DNA of 38,716 bases from an uncultured Atopobiaceae bacterium (GTDB taxonomy: Bacteria > Actinomycetota > Coriobacteriia > Coriobacteriales > Atopobiaceae). The position numbers and the translations under genes were made by a program. Location: positions 1-38,716 of the forward strand of contig CANPVI010000002.1 in assembly GCA_947581665.1 (NCBI GenBank), read 5' to 3'. The stretch's first letter is position 1. Every line of letters starts with the position of its first letter. Below, piece after piece: positions 32,919 through 38,716 of the stretch. The notes beneath the pieces are model-generated. The model searched no databases. It had not been told where the DNA came from and saw only the letters and a list, made by a program, of their open reading frames with translations.

Positions 32919-34961
32919 CTAGAAGGCGCCGCCGCCACCGCCGCCACCGACGCCTCCGCCGCCGCCCATGGAGAAACCGCCGCCGGCACCCGCGCCGGAG
33001 GCGTTCGCACTCGTGGCGACGGCGCCCGTCGATGCGGTGTAGCTCGCCTGGTATGCGTCTCCCAGGGCGCGCATGGGGCTCCACGGGCCGCCATAGCCCC
33101 AGTACCACACGTAGTAGGGGTAGAAGTACGGATCGTCCACCACGTGGGGCATGGCCACGCGCAGCTGGTCGATGACCTCGTCGGCCACGCCGAGGATCAC
33201 GGCGTAGACGAGGAGCTGGTTCCAGAGTCGCACGTCATCGGGCACGGCCTCGTCGATGCGTGTGAAGTCCTTGAGCCACGCGCGCAGCGCGAACGCCTTC
33301 GCGCGGATCTCGTCGGCCTCCTCGGAGTAGCCCTCGCACCTGCTCGCCACCACGCCGCAGACGACGGCGCCCACGATGGGGAGGATGAGGAAGAGGAGGA
33401 ACCACACGGGCGGCTCGAGCGCGATGAACGCGATGAAGCCCGCGACCGCGAGAAAGACGCAGATCACCGCGACCGCGTAGAGGCGGCTTCTCTGCTTGCC
33501 AGCCTCGTCGCTCAGGTAGCCCTTGGCCTCCACCTGCGCCTTCACGGTGCTCCGCCAGTCGTCGAGTGCCTCGGCGTAGCTGTTCGGGAACTCCTTCGCC
33601 ACACCCTTCATCTCGGAGAAGTCGAGCACGGGCTCGAAGTCGCCCCCCGCTCCCCCTGCCGTGGCCTCGGCCTCCGCCTCGTCGCGCATCTCCTGGAACG
33701 TGGGCGTCTTCGGCGCCACGAAGTCGAAGAGGAAGTCGAGCGCCGCCTCGTCGATGGGGTCGCTCACCGTGGCCGCGCCCTCCGCGCGCTGCCTGAGGCG
33801 GTAGTCGTCCTGCGCCTTGCTGCCGAAGATGCCGTGCTTGGTGGTGCTCACGTGGTCGAGGCCGATCGCGCGCTGATCGGTGAGGCGCATGAGCGTGGCC
33901 GTAAGTTCGGGGGCGCCGGGCTCGCCATTCACGAGCGCGCCCACCATTGCGGGATGGTCGTGGGAGGGCACGTCGCGCCAGTACTTCTCGTGGAAGCTCG
34001 AGCGATGCCGCTTCTTGTAGGACGCGCTCGTGGCGGCGGCGAAGATGATCGCAGCCGCGCCACCCCCGGCTACCACGCCGGTGGCGCCGTAGGTGATCGC
34101 ACGTGCCTGCGCGCGCTGGGCGTTCGCCTCCTCGGCCCAAGCCTCCTCCTCGGAGATGATGGTCTGGAGCTTCGCCTCGGAGCGCGCGGGCATGGTGAGC
34201 CACGAGAGCGGGAAGGCGATCCTCGCCTCCGCGAACTGGTCCGTGCCCACGCCCGGCACCTGGTAGATGACGTCGTCTCCCGAGAAGCTCACCGTGGAAT
34301 CGAGCGAGCCATGGCCCCACGCGCGCACGTTCTCGCCGGGCACCACCTCCTCGCCCGCAGGCACGGGAAGGTGCACCGTGCATGTGACGTCGTCGCTCAT
34401 CACGTCCCAGCCGTCGGACACGAACTTCCAATAGAGCTCGCCGGTGTCCGCCCAGGCATTGATGGCACCCACGAGGTCGTAGACCACGCGATACGTCACG
34501 TCCTCGTAGCTCGCGTCGTTATAGAGCGTCACGCGCACGAGGTTGCCGGTGTCCTCGACGGTGTAGGTGTGTGGGAGCTGGGCGCCGAAGGAGTCCTCGG
34601 TGAAGGGGGTGAACGCGCCGTCCGGCCCCACGATGCCCACGCTTTGCACGCGAGCCTCTACCTGCTCGCCCTCGGAGAAGCCCGTGCCGATCTCCCAGTA
34701 GACGCCGTGGAACTCGCCGTCAAAATCGAACGTGCGATCCTCCACCACGTCGAGCACGCCGTCCGGTTGTACCGTGGCGTTGATCACCGTGCGGCTCATC
34801 TCGTAGTCGTCCGCGAGCGCCGGCTGCGGCGCGGCGAGGAGCACCGCGCACGCCGCGAGCGCGGCCGTGACGATCCCGATGCCGAGCCGCGCTCCGCGAC
34901 GCCACCCCCGTGTCGAGTTCGGCCCGCTCCCCCGCACGTCATTTGAGTGTTTCAGGCGCAC
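32919..34961 (-). CDS. DUF2207-type membrane protein
   Basis: The 680-residue protein carries an N-terminal signal peptide (basic start, hydrophobic AALAACAVLLAA, likely cleavage after QPALA). An extracytoplasmic domain of about 200 residues follows (MSRTVINATVQPDGVLDVVEDRTFDF), typical of the DUF2207 family. One membrane segment (about residues 265-288) precedes a cytoplasmic part, then a hydrophobic pair (LYAVAVICVFLAVAGFIAFI and WFLLFLILPIVGAVVCGVVA). The end is a glycine-rich GGGFSMGGGGGVGG tail, also common in the family. Function is unknown. The start is GTG 34961, with GGGGAGG 6 bp upstream, rather than the TTG eight codons earlier. Confidence 0.85.
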   Translation of the reverse strand: MRLKHSNDVRGSGPNSTRGWRRGARLGIGIVTAALAACAVLLAAPQPALADDYEMSRTVINATVQPDGVLDVVEDRTFDFDGEFHGVYWEIGTGFSEGEQVEARVQSVGIVGPDGAFTPFTEDSFGAQLPHTYTVEDTGNLVRVTLYNDASYEDVTYRVVYDLVGAINAWADTGELYWKFVSDGWDVMSDDVTCTVHLPVPAGEEVVPGENVRAWGHGSLDSTVSFSGDDVIYQVPGVGTDQFAEARIAFPLSWLTMPARSEAKLQTIISEEEAWAEEANAQRAQARAITYGATGVVAGGGAAAIIFAAATSASYKKRHRSSFHEKYWRDVPSHDHPAMVGALVNGEPGAPELTATLMRLTDQRAIGLDHVSTTKHGIFGSKAQDDYRLRQRAEGAATVSDPIDEAALDFLFDFVAPKTPTFQEMRDEAEAEATAGGAGGDFEPVLDFSEMKGVAKEFPNSYAEALDDWRSTVKAQVEAKGYLSDEAGKQRSRLYAVAVICVFLAVAGFIAFIALEPPVWFLLFLILPIVGAVVCGVVASRCEGYSEEADEIRAKAFALRAWLKDFTRIDEAVPDDVRLWNQLLVYAVILGVADEVIDQLRVAMPHVVDDPYFYPYYVWYWGYGGPWSPMRALGDAYQASYTASTGAVATSANASGAGAGGGFSMGGGGGVGGGGGGGAF

Positions 34962-35071
34962 ACGCGTCGCCTCCCCGTGGAACAATGGTCATGAATTCAT
35001 AGGCCCCATGATACCCAGCGTGGAAAGCGCGCCGCGCACCACTGGGCACCTGGCTGGACAAGGAGGAAACG

Positions 35072-35590
35072 ATGGCACTTTCGCCCGCTGTCGAGGAAAA
35101 GCTCAACACGCAGATCAACAAGGAGATCTACTCCGCCTACCTCTACCTCACCTTCGCCGACTACTACGAGGGCCGTGGCCTCAAGGGCTACGCGAACTGG
35201 TACATGGTGCAGGTGCAGGAGGAGCTCTCCCACGCCATGATCCTTCGCCGCTACCTGCTCGATAACGACGCCTCGCCCGTGATGCTCGCCATCGACAAGC
35301 CGGACAAGACCTTCGACGACGACCTCGCGCCGCTTCGCGCCGGCCTCGAGCACGAGCGCTACGTCACGAGCCTCATCAACGACTGCTACGCCGTCGCCTA
35401 CGCCGAGAAGGACTGGCGCACGATGAAGATGCTCGACTGGTTCATCGACGAGCAGGGCGAGGAGGAGACGAACGCCACCGACATGGTCACCGAGATGGAG
35501 CTCTTCGGTGAGAGCGCGGACGGCCTCTTCTCGCTCGACCAGAAGTACGCGGCCCGCACCTTCACGCCCACGACCAGCATGCCGATGTAG
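35072..35590 (+). CDS. Ferritin (FtnA-type)
   Basis: Ferritin is a cytoplasmic 24-subunit cage that oxidises Fe(II) and stores it as a mineral. The 172-residue protein is a four-helix bundle with ferroxidase residues in KEIYSAYLYL (Glu), QVQEELSHAM (Glu and His) and later EQGEEETNATDM. No haem-binding Met of bacterioferritin is evident, so FtnA is preferred. The start has AAGGAGG upstream. It is divergent from the DUF2207 gene and 24 bp ahead of gluQ; in an anaerobe it would support oxidative-stress tolerance. Confidence 0.95.
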   Translation: MALSPAVEEKLNTQINKEIYSAYLYLTFADYYEGRGLKGYANWYMVQVQEELSHAMILRRYLLDNDASPVMLAIDKPDKTFDDDLAPLRAGLEHERYVTSLINDCYAVAYAEKDWRTMKMLDWFIDEQGEEETNATDMVTEMELFGESADGLFSLDQKYAARTFTPTTSMPM

Positions 35591-35614
35591 GGCCCGCGAG
35601 CTCGGATCGTTCGC

Positions 35615-36640
35615 GTGGCCAACGCGCGTGGACACCTTGGGGGCCGCTCGCAAGGGCGGCCCCTCGCCGTGGTGGGGCGCTTCGCGCCGTCGCCCTCGGG
35701 GCGCATGCACCTGGGAAACGTCTTCTCGGCGCTCATCGGCTGGCTCGCCGTGCGTGCCGCGGATGGGCGCATGGTGCTGCGCATCGAGGACCTCGATCCG
35801 CGCACGCAGCGCCCCGAGGTGGCCGCCCAGCTCATCGACGACCTCGCGTGGCTCGGGCTCGATTGGGACGAAGGCCCCATCTACCAGCATGAACGTGGAG
35901 ATGTGTACGCGAGGGCGCTCGGCTCGCTCGATTCGAGGGAGCTTCTCTACCCGTGCTTCTGCACGCGGCGCGAACTCCACGCCGCGAGCGCGCCCCACGC
36001 GAGCGATGGCACCTATGTCTACCCCGGCACCTGCCGCCGCCTCCCCCGCGAGGAGCGCATCGCCCGGCTCGTCGAGGGACGGGCCCATGGCCTTCGGCTC
36101 CTCGTCCCGGATGCGGGGACCCCGAACGCGGTGATCGAGTTCGACGACATGGTCTACGGTCCCCAGCGCCAGGATCTCGTGAGCGAAGTGGGCGACATCC
36201 TCGTGCAGCGCTCCGACGGGGTCGTGGCCTACCAGCTCGCCTGCGTGGTGGATGACGGCGAGGAGGACGTCTCGCTCGTCATGCGGGGGCGCGACCTTCT
36301 CGGCTCCACGGCGCGCCAGATCTACCTCCAGCGGCTCCTCGGCTTTCCCGAGCCTCGCTACCTGCACGTTCCCTTGCTCGTGGCCCCCGATGGTCGCCGT
36401 CTCTCGAAGCGCGAGCGCGACCTCGACCTCGGCGCCCTTCGCGCGCGGCTTTCCGGCCCCGAGCCGCTCCTCGGCCGCCTCGCCGCCGCAGTGGGGTTCG
36501 CCGAACCCGGCGAGGCGCTCAGCGCCGATGCGCTCGTGGAGCGCTTTTCGCTCGAGAAACTGGCCGCACATCGCGAAGACATCGTGGTGGACGGGCAATT
36601 TCTCGCAACCCTCGGCGGGCGGGGGGCGCCGATGGGCTAG
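35615..36640 (+). CDS. gluQ: Glutamyl-Q tRNA(Asp) synthetase
   Basis: This truncated GluRS paralogue attaches glutamate to queuosine in the anticodon of tRNA-Asp. The 341-residue protein has the HIGH-like motif MHLGN at 31-35 (in RFAPSPSGRMHLGN), the KMSKS-like LSKRERD and the zinc site Cys114, Cys116, Tyr136, Cys140 (CFCTRRE; TYVYPGTC) that marks the YadB/GluQ group. The anticodon-binding domain of full GluRS is absent, as expected. Start: GTG 35615 has a weak ribosome site. GTG 35669 or 35672 would begin just before the core but lies right after a GC hairpin (35640-35663). tRNA-Ser begins 16 bp after its stop. Confidence 0.92.
   Translation: MANARGHLGGRSQGRPLAVVGRFAPSPSGRMHLGNVFSALIGWLAVRAADGRMVLRIEDLDPRTQRPEVAAQLIDDLAWLGLDWDEGPIYQHERGDVYARALGSLDSRELLYPCFCTRRELHAASAPHASDGTYVYPGTCRRLPREERIARLVEGRAHGLRLLVPDAGTPNAVIEFDDMVYGPQRQDLVSEVGDILVQRSDGVVAYQLACVVDDGEEDVSLVMRGRDLLGSTARQIYLQRLLGFPEPRYLHVPLLVAPDGRRLSKRERDLDLGALRARLSGPEPLLGRLAAAVGFAEPGEALSADALVERFSLEKLAAHREDIVVDGQFLATLGGRGAPMG
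35640..35663 (+). other. GC hairpin at the gluQ start, possible ferritin terminator or attenuator
   Basis: GGGGCCGC-(8-base loop)-GCGGCCCC gives an 8-bp G/C stem 50 bp after the ferritin stop. There is no T-run. It overlaps the gluQ coding start if GTG 35615 is used, and lies just upstream if GTG 35669/35672 is used. Confidence 0.4.
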
Positions 36641-36656
36641 AATGCCCTAGCACCAC

Positions 36657-36747
36657 GGAGAGCTGACCGAGTGGCTGAAGGTGCTCGCCTGCTAAGCGAG
36701 TAACGGGTGTGACCCGTTCTGGGGTTCGAATCCCCAGCTCTCCGCCA
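36657..36747 (+). tRNA. tRNA-Ser (anticodon GCT)
   Basis: The 91-nt gene includes the encoded CCA. The acceptor stem GGAGAGC pairs with GCTCTCC; the anticodon stem is CTCGC/GCGAG with loop CTGCTAA (anticodon GCT at 36691-36693). The long variable arm (ACGGGTGTGACCCGT) is typical of tRNA-Ser, and the T-arm is TGGGGTTCGAATCCCCA. It reads AGC/AGU. It starts 16 bp after gluQ and is probably on the same transcript. Its 3' end is copied several times in the following 240 bp. Confidence 0.97.
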
Positions 36748-36757
36748 GCAAACACAG

Positions 36758-36782
36758 GAGCCCGGCATCGCCGGGCTCTTTT
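36758..36782 (+). terminator. Terminator of tRNA-Ser
   Basis: GAGCCCGGC-ATC-GCCGGGCTC, a perfect 9-bp stem, is followed by TTTT, 11 bp after the CCA. Confidence 0.9.
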
Positions 36783-36787
36783 CATGC

Positions 36788-36815
36788 GCTGGCGCAGAGC
36801 TGGGGATTCGAACCC
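36788..36815 (-). repeat. Inverted copy of the tRNA-Ser 3' end
   Basis: The reverse complement of this 28-bp stretch matches 36722-36749 (T-arm, acceptor strand, CCA and GC beyond it) at 27 of 28 positions. The tRNA 3' end, terminator and this copy form one long fold-back. Confidence 0.9.
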
Positions 36816-36822
36816 GCGAGGG

Positions 36823-36847
36823 CTTCAGGCGCCAGTGGCGCCTGAAG
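36823..36847. repeat. 11-bp perfect hairpin in the tRNA-Ser composite
   Basis: CTTCAGGCGCC-AGT-GGCGCCTGAAG has perfect arms with a 3-base loop. It lies between the inverted tRNA-Ser copy and the shared AT-containing hairpin. Confidence 0.85.
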
Positions 36848-36873
36848 GGCCGAGCGCGTGCTTTTCGCGCGAA

Positions 36874-36907
36874 GCCAGCAAAAATCGCGAAGCGATTTTT
36901 GCGTCGA
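36874..36907 (+). repeat. Shared hairpin element, copy 1
   Basis: GCCA, then GCAAAAATCGC-GAA-GCGATTTTTGC, then GTCGA. A second copy lies inverted at 37220-37251. The stems differ by one A/T pair gained or lost on both sides, so pairing is preserved. Confidence 0.85.
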
Positions 36908-36932
36908 ATCCCCAGCTCTCCGCCAGCAAACA
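36904..36932 (+). repeat. Direct copy of the tRNA-Ser 3' end
   Basis: These 29 bp are identical to 36726-36754 (T-loop, acceptor strand, CCA and seven bases beyond). With the tRNA itself they form a 29-bp direct repeat 178 bp apart, as expected for att sites left by an integrated element. Confidence 0.92.
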
Positions 36933-36934
36933 GT

Positions 36935-36960
36935 AAGCCGGCCCATCGGGCCGGCTTTTT
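36935..36960 (+). terminator. Second terminator behind the tRNA-Ser 3' copy
   Basis: AAGCCGGCCC-ATC-GGGCCGGCTT is a 10-bp stem followed by TTT. It has the same loop ATC and the same position relative to the copied CCA as the real tRNA-Ser terminator, but a different stem sequence. Confidence 0.85.
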
Positions 36961-36988
36961 GTTTGCTCGCGGGGAGCCGGGGATTCGA
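36961..36988 (-). repeat. Second inverted copy of the tRNA-Ser 3' end
   Basis: The reverse complement matches the 28 bp of 36904-36931 at 25 positions. The unit tRNA 3' end, terminator, inverted 3' end is therefore present twice in tandem. Confidence 0.85.
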
Positions 36989-37134
36989 CTTTTACCGCGA
37001 GCTGAGGATGCGGACCGGGCGTTGCCCGGCCTATCAGTCCAAAAACGATCTCCCATGACGTCGAGGCGGAGGGTAGGGCGCGTATGCAAGGGAGCTCGAG
37101 CTCGAGACAAGGATTGAAGGAGCCCAACCGTGTT
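36989..37134. other. Spacer between the two tRNA-linked composites
   Basis: I find no gene or RNA here. Visible are a small hairpin GACCGGGCGTTGCCCGGCC-like stem around 37012-37031 and the palindrome GAGCTCGAGCTC near 37092-37103. Confidence 0.4.
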
Positions 37135-37177
37135 TGCGGTGCGGCGTGAGGGCTCGAGGGTCCAGTGGATCCTCGAG
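37135..37177 (-). repeat. tRNA-Arg 3'-end fragment fused to a CTCGAG hairpin (distal)
   Basis: GGTGCGGCGTGAGGG (37138-37152) equals the complement of the tRNA-Arg acceptor end. It continues into CTCGAGGGTCC-AGT-GGATCCTCGAG (37153-37177), an 11-bp stem with one wobble position. Confidence 0.85.
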
Positions 37178-37178
37178 A

Positions 37179-37215
37179 GCGCATGGCTACGAACCCAAGC
37201 CATAGCGCCATGCGC
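37179..37215. repeat. GCGCATGGC hairpin
   Basis: GCGCATGGC and GCCATGCGC, 9-bp perfect arms, enclose 19 bases that themselves contain GGCT...AGCC. Confidence 0.7.
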
Positions 37216-37219
37216 ACAG

Positions 37220-37251
37220 TCGACGCAAAATCGCTTTGCGATTTTGCTGGC
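37220..37251 (-). repeat. Shared hairpin element, copy 2 (inverted)
   Basis: Reverse complement: GCCA, GCAAAATCGC-AAA-GCGATTTTGC, GTCGA. It matches copy 1 at 36874-36907 apart from one A/T pair fewer in the stem and one loop base. Confidence 0.85.
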
Positions 37252-37278
37252 CTGCGCTCCCTTCGGTCGCTCCGGCCC

Positions 37279-37303
37279 GCGAGGAGCCACAAGGGCTCCT
37301 CGC
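37279..37303. repeat. GCGAGGAGCC hairpin
   Basis: GCGAGGAGCC-ACAAG-GGCTCCTCGC has 10-bp perfect arms with a 5-base loop. Confidence 0.85.
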
Positions 37304-37309
37304 GCTCTC

Positions 37310-37328
37310 GGGTTCGAATCCCTCACGC
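37310..37328 (+). repeat. Inverted copy of the tRNA-Arg T-arm/acceptor strand
   Basis: These 19 bases read GGGTTCGAATCCCTCACGC, the same as the 3' part of tRNA-Arg but on the opposite strand from that gene. The next bases (TACG) differ from the real acceptor, so this may derive from another tRNA with a similar T-arm. Confidence 0.75.
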
Positions 37329-37375
37329 TACGTCAATAGCTCCGGCTCTTCGCAAGATTCGCGAGCCTTTGCATT

Positions 37376-37424
37376 CTCGAGGATTCACCGGATCCTCGAG
37401 CCCTCACGCCGCACCGGAAAACGC
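37376..37424 (+). repeat. CTCGAG hairpin plus inverted tRNA-Arg 3' end (proximal)
   Basis: CTCGAGGATT-CACC-GGATCCTCGAG (37376-37400) is joined to CCCTCACGCCGCACC (37401-37415) and GGAAAACGC. The reverse complement of 37401-37424 matches 37451-37474, across the real tRNA-Arg 3' end, at 22 of 24 positions. It mirrors the distal copy at 37135-37177. Confidence 0.85.
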
Positions 37425-37448
37425 AAAGGGCCCGGCTTTGCCGGGCCC
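37418..37448 (-). terminator. Terminator of tRNA-Arg
   Basis: On the minus strand GGGCCCGGC-AAA-GCCGGGCCC is a perfect 9-bp stem, followed by TTTGCGTTTT. It lies 10 bp after the encoded CCA. The interrupted T-run is weaker than at tRNA-Ser. Confidence 0.8.
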
Positions 37449-37458
37449 ATGCGTTCTC

Positions 37459-37535
37459 TGGTGCGGCGTGAGGGATTCGAACCCCCGACGTTCTGATTCG
37501 TAGTCAGGCCCTCTATCCAGCTGAGGTAACGCCGC
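37459..37535 (-). tRNA. tRNA-Arg (anticodon ACG)
   Basis: The 77-nt gene includes the encoded CCA. The acceptor stem GCGGCGT pairs with ACGCCGC. The D-arm is CCTCAGCTGGATAGAGG, the anticodon stem-loop CTGACTACGAATCAG has anticodon ACG, and the T-arm is CGGGGGTTCGAATCCCTCA. A34 is normally edited to inosine by TadA so that it reads CGU, CGC and CGA. A strong promoter lies directly upstream and a hairpin terminator downstream, so it is an independent unit. Confidence 0.96.
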
Positions 37536-37547
37536 ATTGGAGTTTGA

Positions 37548-37576
37548 AGTATGGGAGCACGTCGGGCGAGTGTCAA
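37548..37576 (-). promoter_or_regulatory. Promoter of tRNA-Arg
   Basis: Minus strand: a perfect -35 TTGACA (37571-37576), a 17-bp spacer and -10 CATACT (37548-37553). Transcription would start about 5 bp before the tRNA. It is the clearest sigma-70 promoter in the window. Confidence 0.88.
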
Positions 37577-37641
37577 GCCAAAAGGGCTGCTCCGCGCCCT
37601 CATCACACATCGCGGGGCGTGCGGCCAAAAGGCGGGAGGCG

Positions 37642-38536
37642 CTAATGCACGCGCCAGAAACCGCTGCGTCGGCTACCCACGCGCTCGAGCTTGCCGGTGC
37701 GCTGGAGCTCGGCGATGTGACGGGCGCAGGTGCGCGGTGACATGCCGAGGGCCTCGGCCGCCTCGGCGATCGTGGCCTCCGGCCGCTCGAGGAAGTAGGC
37801 GAGTACGCGCTCGGGTCGTCCTGCGGGCGTGACGCCGCGGTTGAGCTTGTGCTCGAGGCGTCTGAGTCTCGGCGAGGCATCCCAGCATGAAGGTCGCATA
37901 GGGCGCGTCGTTGATCCTCCGACGCGATTCCGAGGCGGCCTCACGCTGCTGCGCGGCGCGATCCATCAGCACTTGCTCGAGCTCACCCCAGCGAAAGACC
38001 TGATTCCAGCGGGCGAGCATGAGGCGGTGCCAGAGCACTCCGGTGAAGCCCGAGGCACGGGCAAAGGGCTGGATGTAGTCGTACTCGTAGCGAAACACCG
38101 AGCTCGCGACGAGCGGGTGGAGATCGGTGCGGGCGTACCAGTCGAGCAGCGCCTCGAGCAGATGCGAGACGCGCGAAGCCGGCGCAGCCGCGTCCTCGGG
38201 AAGGGAGGCGCCCGCGTCCCGCGTACGCCAGACATCCCATGAGCCCAGGGCATCGGCGATGTGGGTGTTCAGGCGCATGAGGTCGGAAAGCGACGTGGGA
38301 TCGTAGGTGTCGAGCTTCACGCACGCCGCCTTCACCATCTCCGCCACGGCCGGGTCCTGGGCGGCGCCGATACCGCTCGCCTCGACGAGCTCGCGAAGCT
38401 GCGATGCGTGGATCTCGTGCGCGAGGGCGAGGTCACGCGGCGGCACCCGCTCCTCGAACGAGCCCACGAGCGTCCCCACCTCCACGCAGAGCCGCGTGAT
38501 GGGCGGGGTGATCGCGATGGGAGGCGCGTACTTCAT
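37642..38536 (-). pseudogene. Degenerate Fic-family gene, frameshifted
   Basis: Frame 1 starts at ATG 38534-38536 (MKYAPPIAITPPI) and gives a Fic-type N-terminal and core region (HPLVASSVFRYEYDYI, LWHRLMLARWNQVF, YATFMLGCLAE). The catalytic loop, normally HPFxxGNGRxGR, reads QPFARASGFTGV, so the catalytic His, the Asn and both Arg are lost. Around 37870 the coding continues in another frame with LRRLEHKLNRG and a typical C-terminal winged helix (TIAEAAEALGMSPRTCARHI; ERVGSRRSGFWRVH), ending with TAG at 37642. Intact relatives transfer AMP or related groups to target proteins. Two independent defects suggest a dead gene rather than a sequencing error alone. Confidence 0.8.
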
Positions 38537-38598
38537 GAAGCCGAGTCGCTCCTTTTCCTGGGAAGGATGAAACGGACGCGTCGCGCGGAATGGATGAG

Positions 38599-38641
38599 CG
38601 AGGACCGCGGTGCCCAAGGGGGAGGGGCACCGCGGTCCTCG
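38599..38641 (-). terminator. Long hairpin after the membrane-protein gene
   Basis: A 17-bp perfect stem (CGAGGACCGCGGTGCCC and its complement) encloses a 9-base loop, 9 bp past the stop codon at 38651. No T-run follows on the minus strand, so termination strength is uncertain. Confidence 0.65.
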
Positions 38642-38650
38642 GGAGAGTGG

Positions 38651-38716
38651 CTAGAAGATGCCGACGAGGGCACCGAGGATGCCCACGGCGAAGAGCCCGA
38701 CGATGATGGCGATCGG
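38651..38716 (-). CDS. C-terminal end of a membrane-protein gene (partial)
   Basis: Only the last 21 residues lie in the window (PIAIIVGLFAVGILGALVGI plus Phe, then TAG). They form one hydrophobic, glycine-rich helix, so the gene ends in a membrane segment. The family cannot be named from this fragment. Confidence 0.55.
   Translation of the reverse strand, partial: PIAIIVGLFAVGILGALVGIF

Noticed and set aside
36726..36932. Integrated prophage or island bounded by the 29-bp direct repeat
   Set aside because: Only 178 bp lie between the copies and no integrase or phage gene is in the window; at most a remnant att pair.
36637..37326. Open frame of 229 codons across the tRNA-Ser/repeat region
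   Set aside because: It is formed by translating tRNA and palindrome sequence; there is no ribosome binding site and it crosses a tRNA gene and terminators.

Overview
The window is a high-G+C, gene-dense bacterial chromosome segment. By eye roughly two thirds of bases are G or C, third codon positions are strongly G/C-biased, and GTG starts are frequent. The gene content (FtsH with a long polar N-terminus, FtsE with a long Pro/Ala-rich N-terminus, a TsaB-RimI-TsaD fusion, a SARP/BTAD-type regulator, rubredoxin and flavin reductase side by side, a DUF2207 protein) best suits an anaerobic actinomycete of the class Coriobacteriia (Olsenella/Atopobium/Collinsella-like). The class assignment is inference; nothing in the window names the species.

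Layout. 1-579 is the N-terminal part of a PLP aminotransferase. 638-5139 (minus) holds ftsH, hpt and tilS, a widely conserved order. 5257-6563 (plus) holds a YycJ-like metallo-hydrolase and a small tail-anchored protein. 6594-20542 (minus) is a long, tightly packed run: zinc-ribbon/PASTA membrane protein, nadE, tsaB-rimI-tsaD fusion, tsaE, family-4 uracil-DNA glycosylase, alr, nnr, acpS, glmS and glmM. It joins cell-wall precursor supply (GlcN-6-P, GlcN-1-P, D-Ala), cofactor repair and synthesis, and the t6A37 tRNA modification machinery. 20638-21480 is rplM-rpsI with its terminator.

21634-22767 holds the tmRNA gene (tag DNTRTAEPQLALAA) with its terminator, a cluster of three long imperfect palindromes, rubredoxin and a 62-bp perfect palindrome. 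Then come a flavin reductase and the division/quality-control block smpB, TPR protein, ftsX, ftsE (all minus, 22786-26938). Malic enzyme (plus) follows. A beta-helix-like lipoprotein (minus) and a large BTAD regulator (plus) diverge from an AT-rich gap. Then come a DUF2207 membrane protein (minus), ferritin and gluQ (plus).

The right end is an accessory region anchored on two tRNA genes, tRNA-Ser(GCT) (plus) and tRNA-Arg(ACG) (minus). The 710 bp between them are built almost entirely from partial copies of the two tRNA 3' ends, in both orientations, arranged around terminators and nested palindromes. A degenerate, frameshifted fic gene and the tail of a membrane-protein gene finish the window.

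The strongest candidate for something undescribed is this tRNA 3'-end/terminator fold-back architecture (36722-37485). It occurs independently at both tRNA genes and shares a hairpin whose two copies differ by a compensated base pair. The second candidate is the family of about 110-nt palindromic units beside tmRNA. Protein-level oddities are the three-domain TsaB-RimI-TsaD fusion and the roughly 190-residue extension of FtsE.
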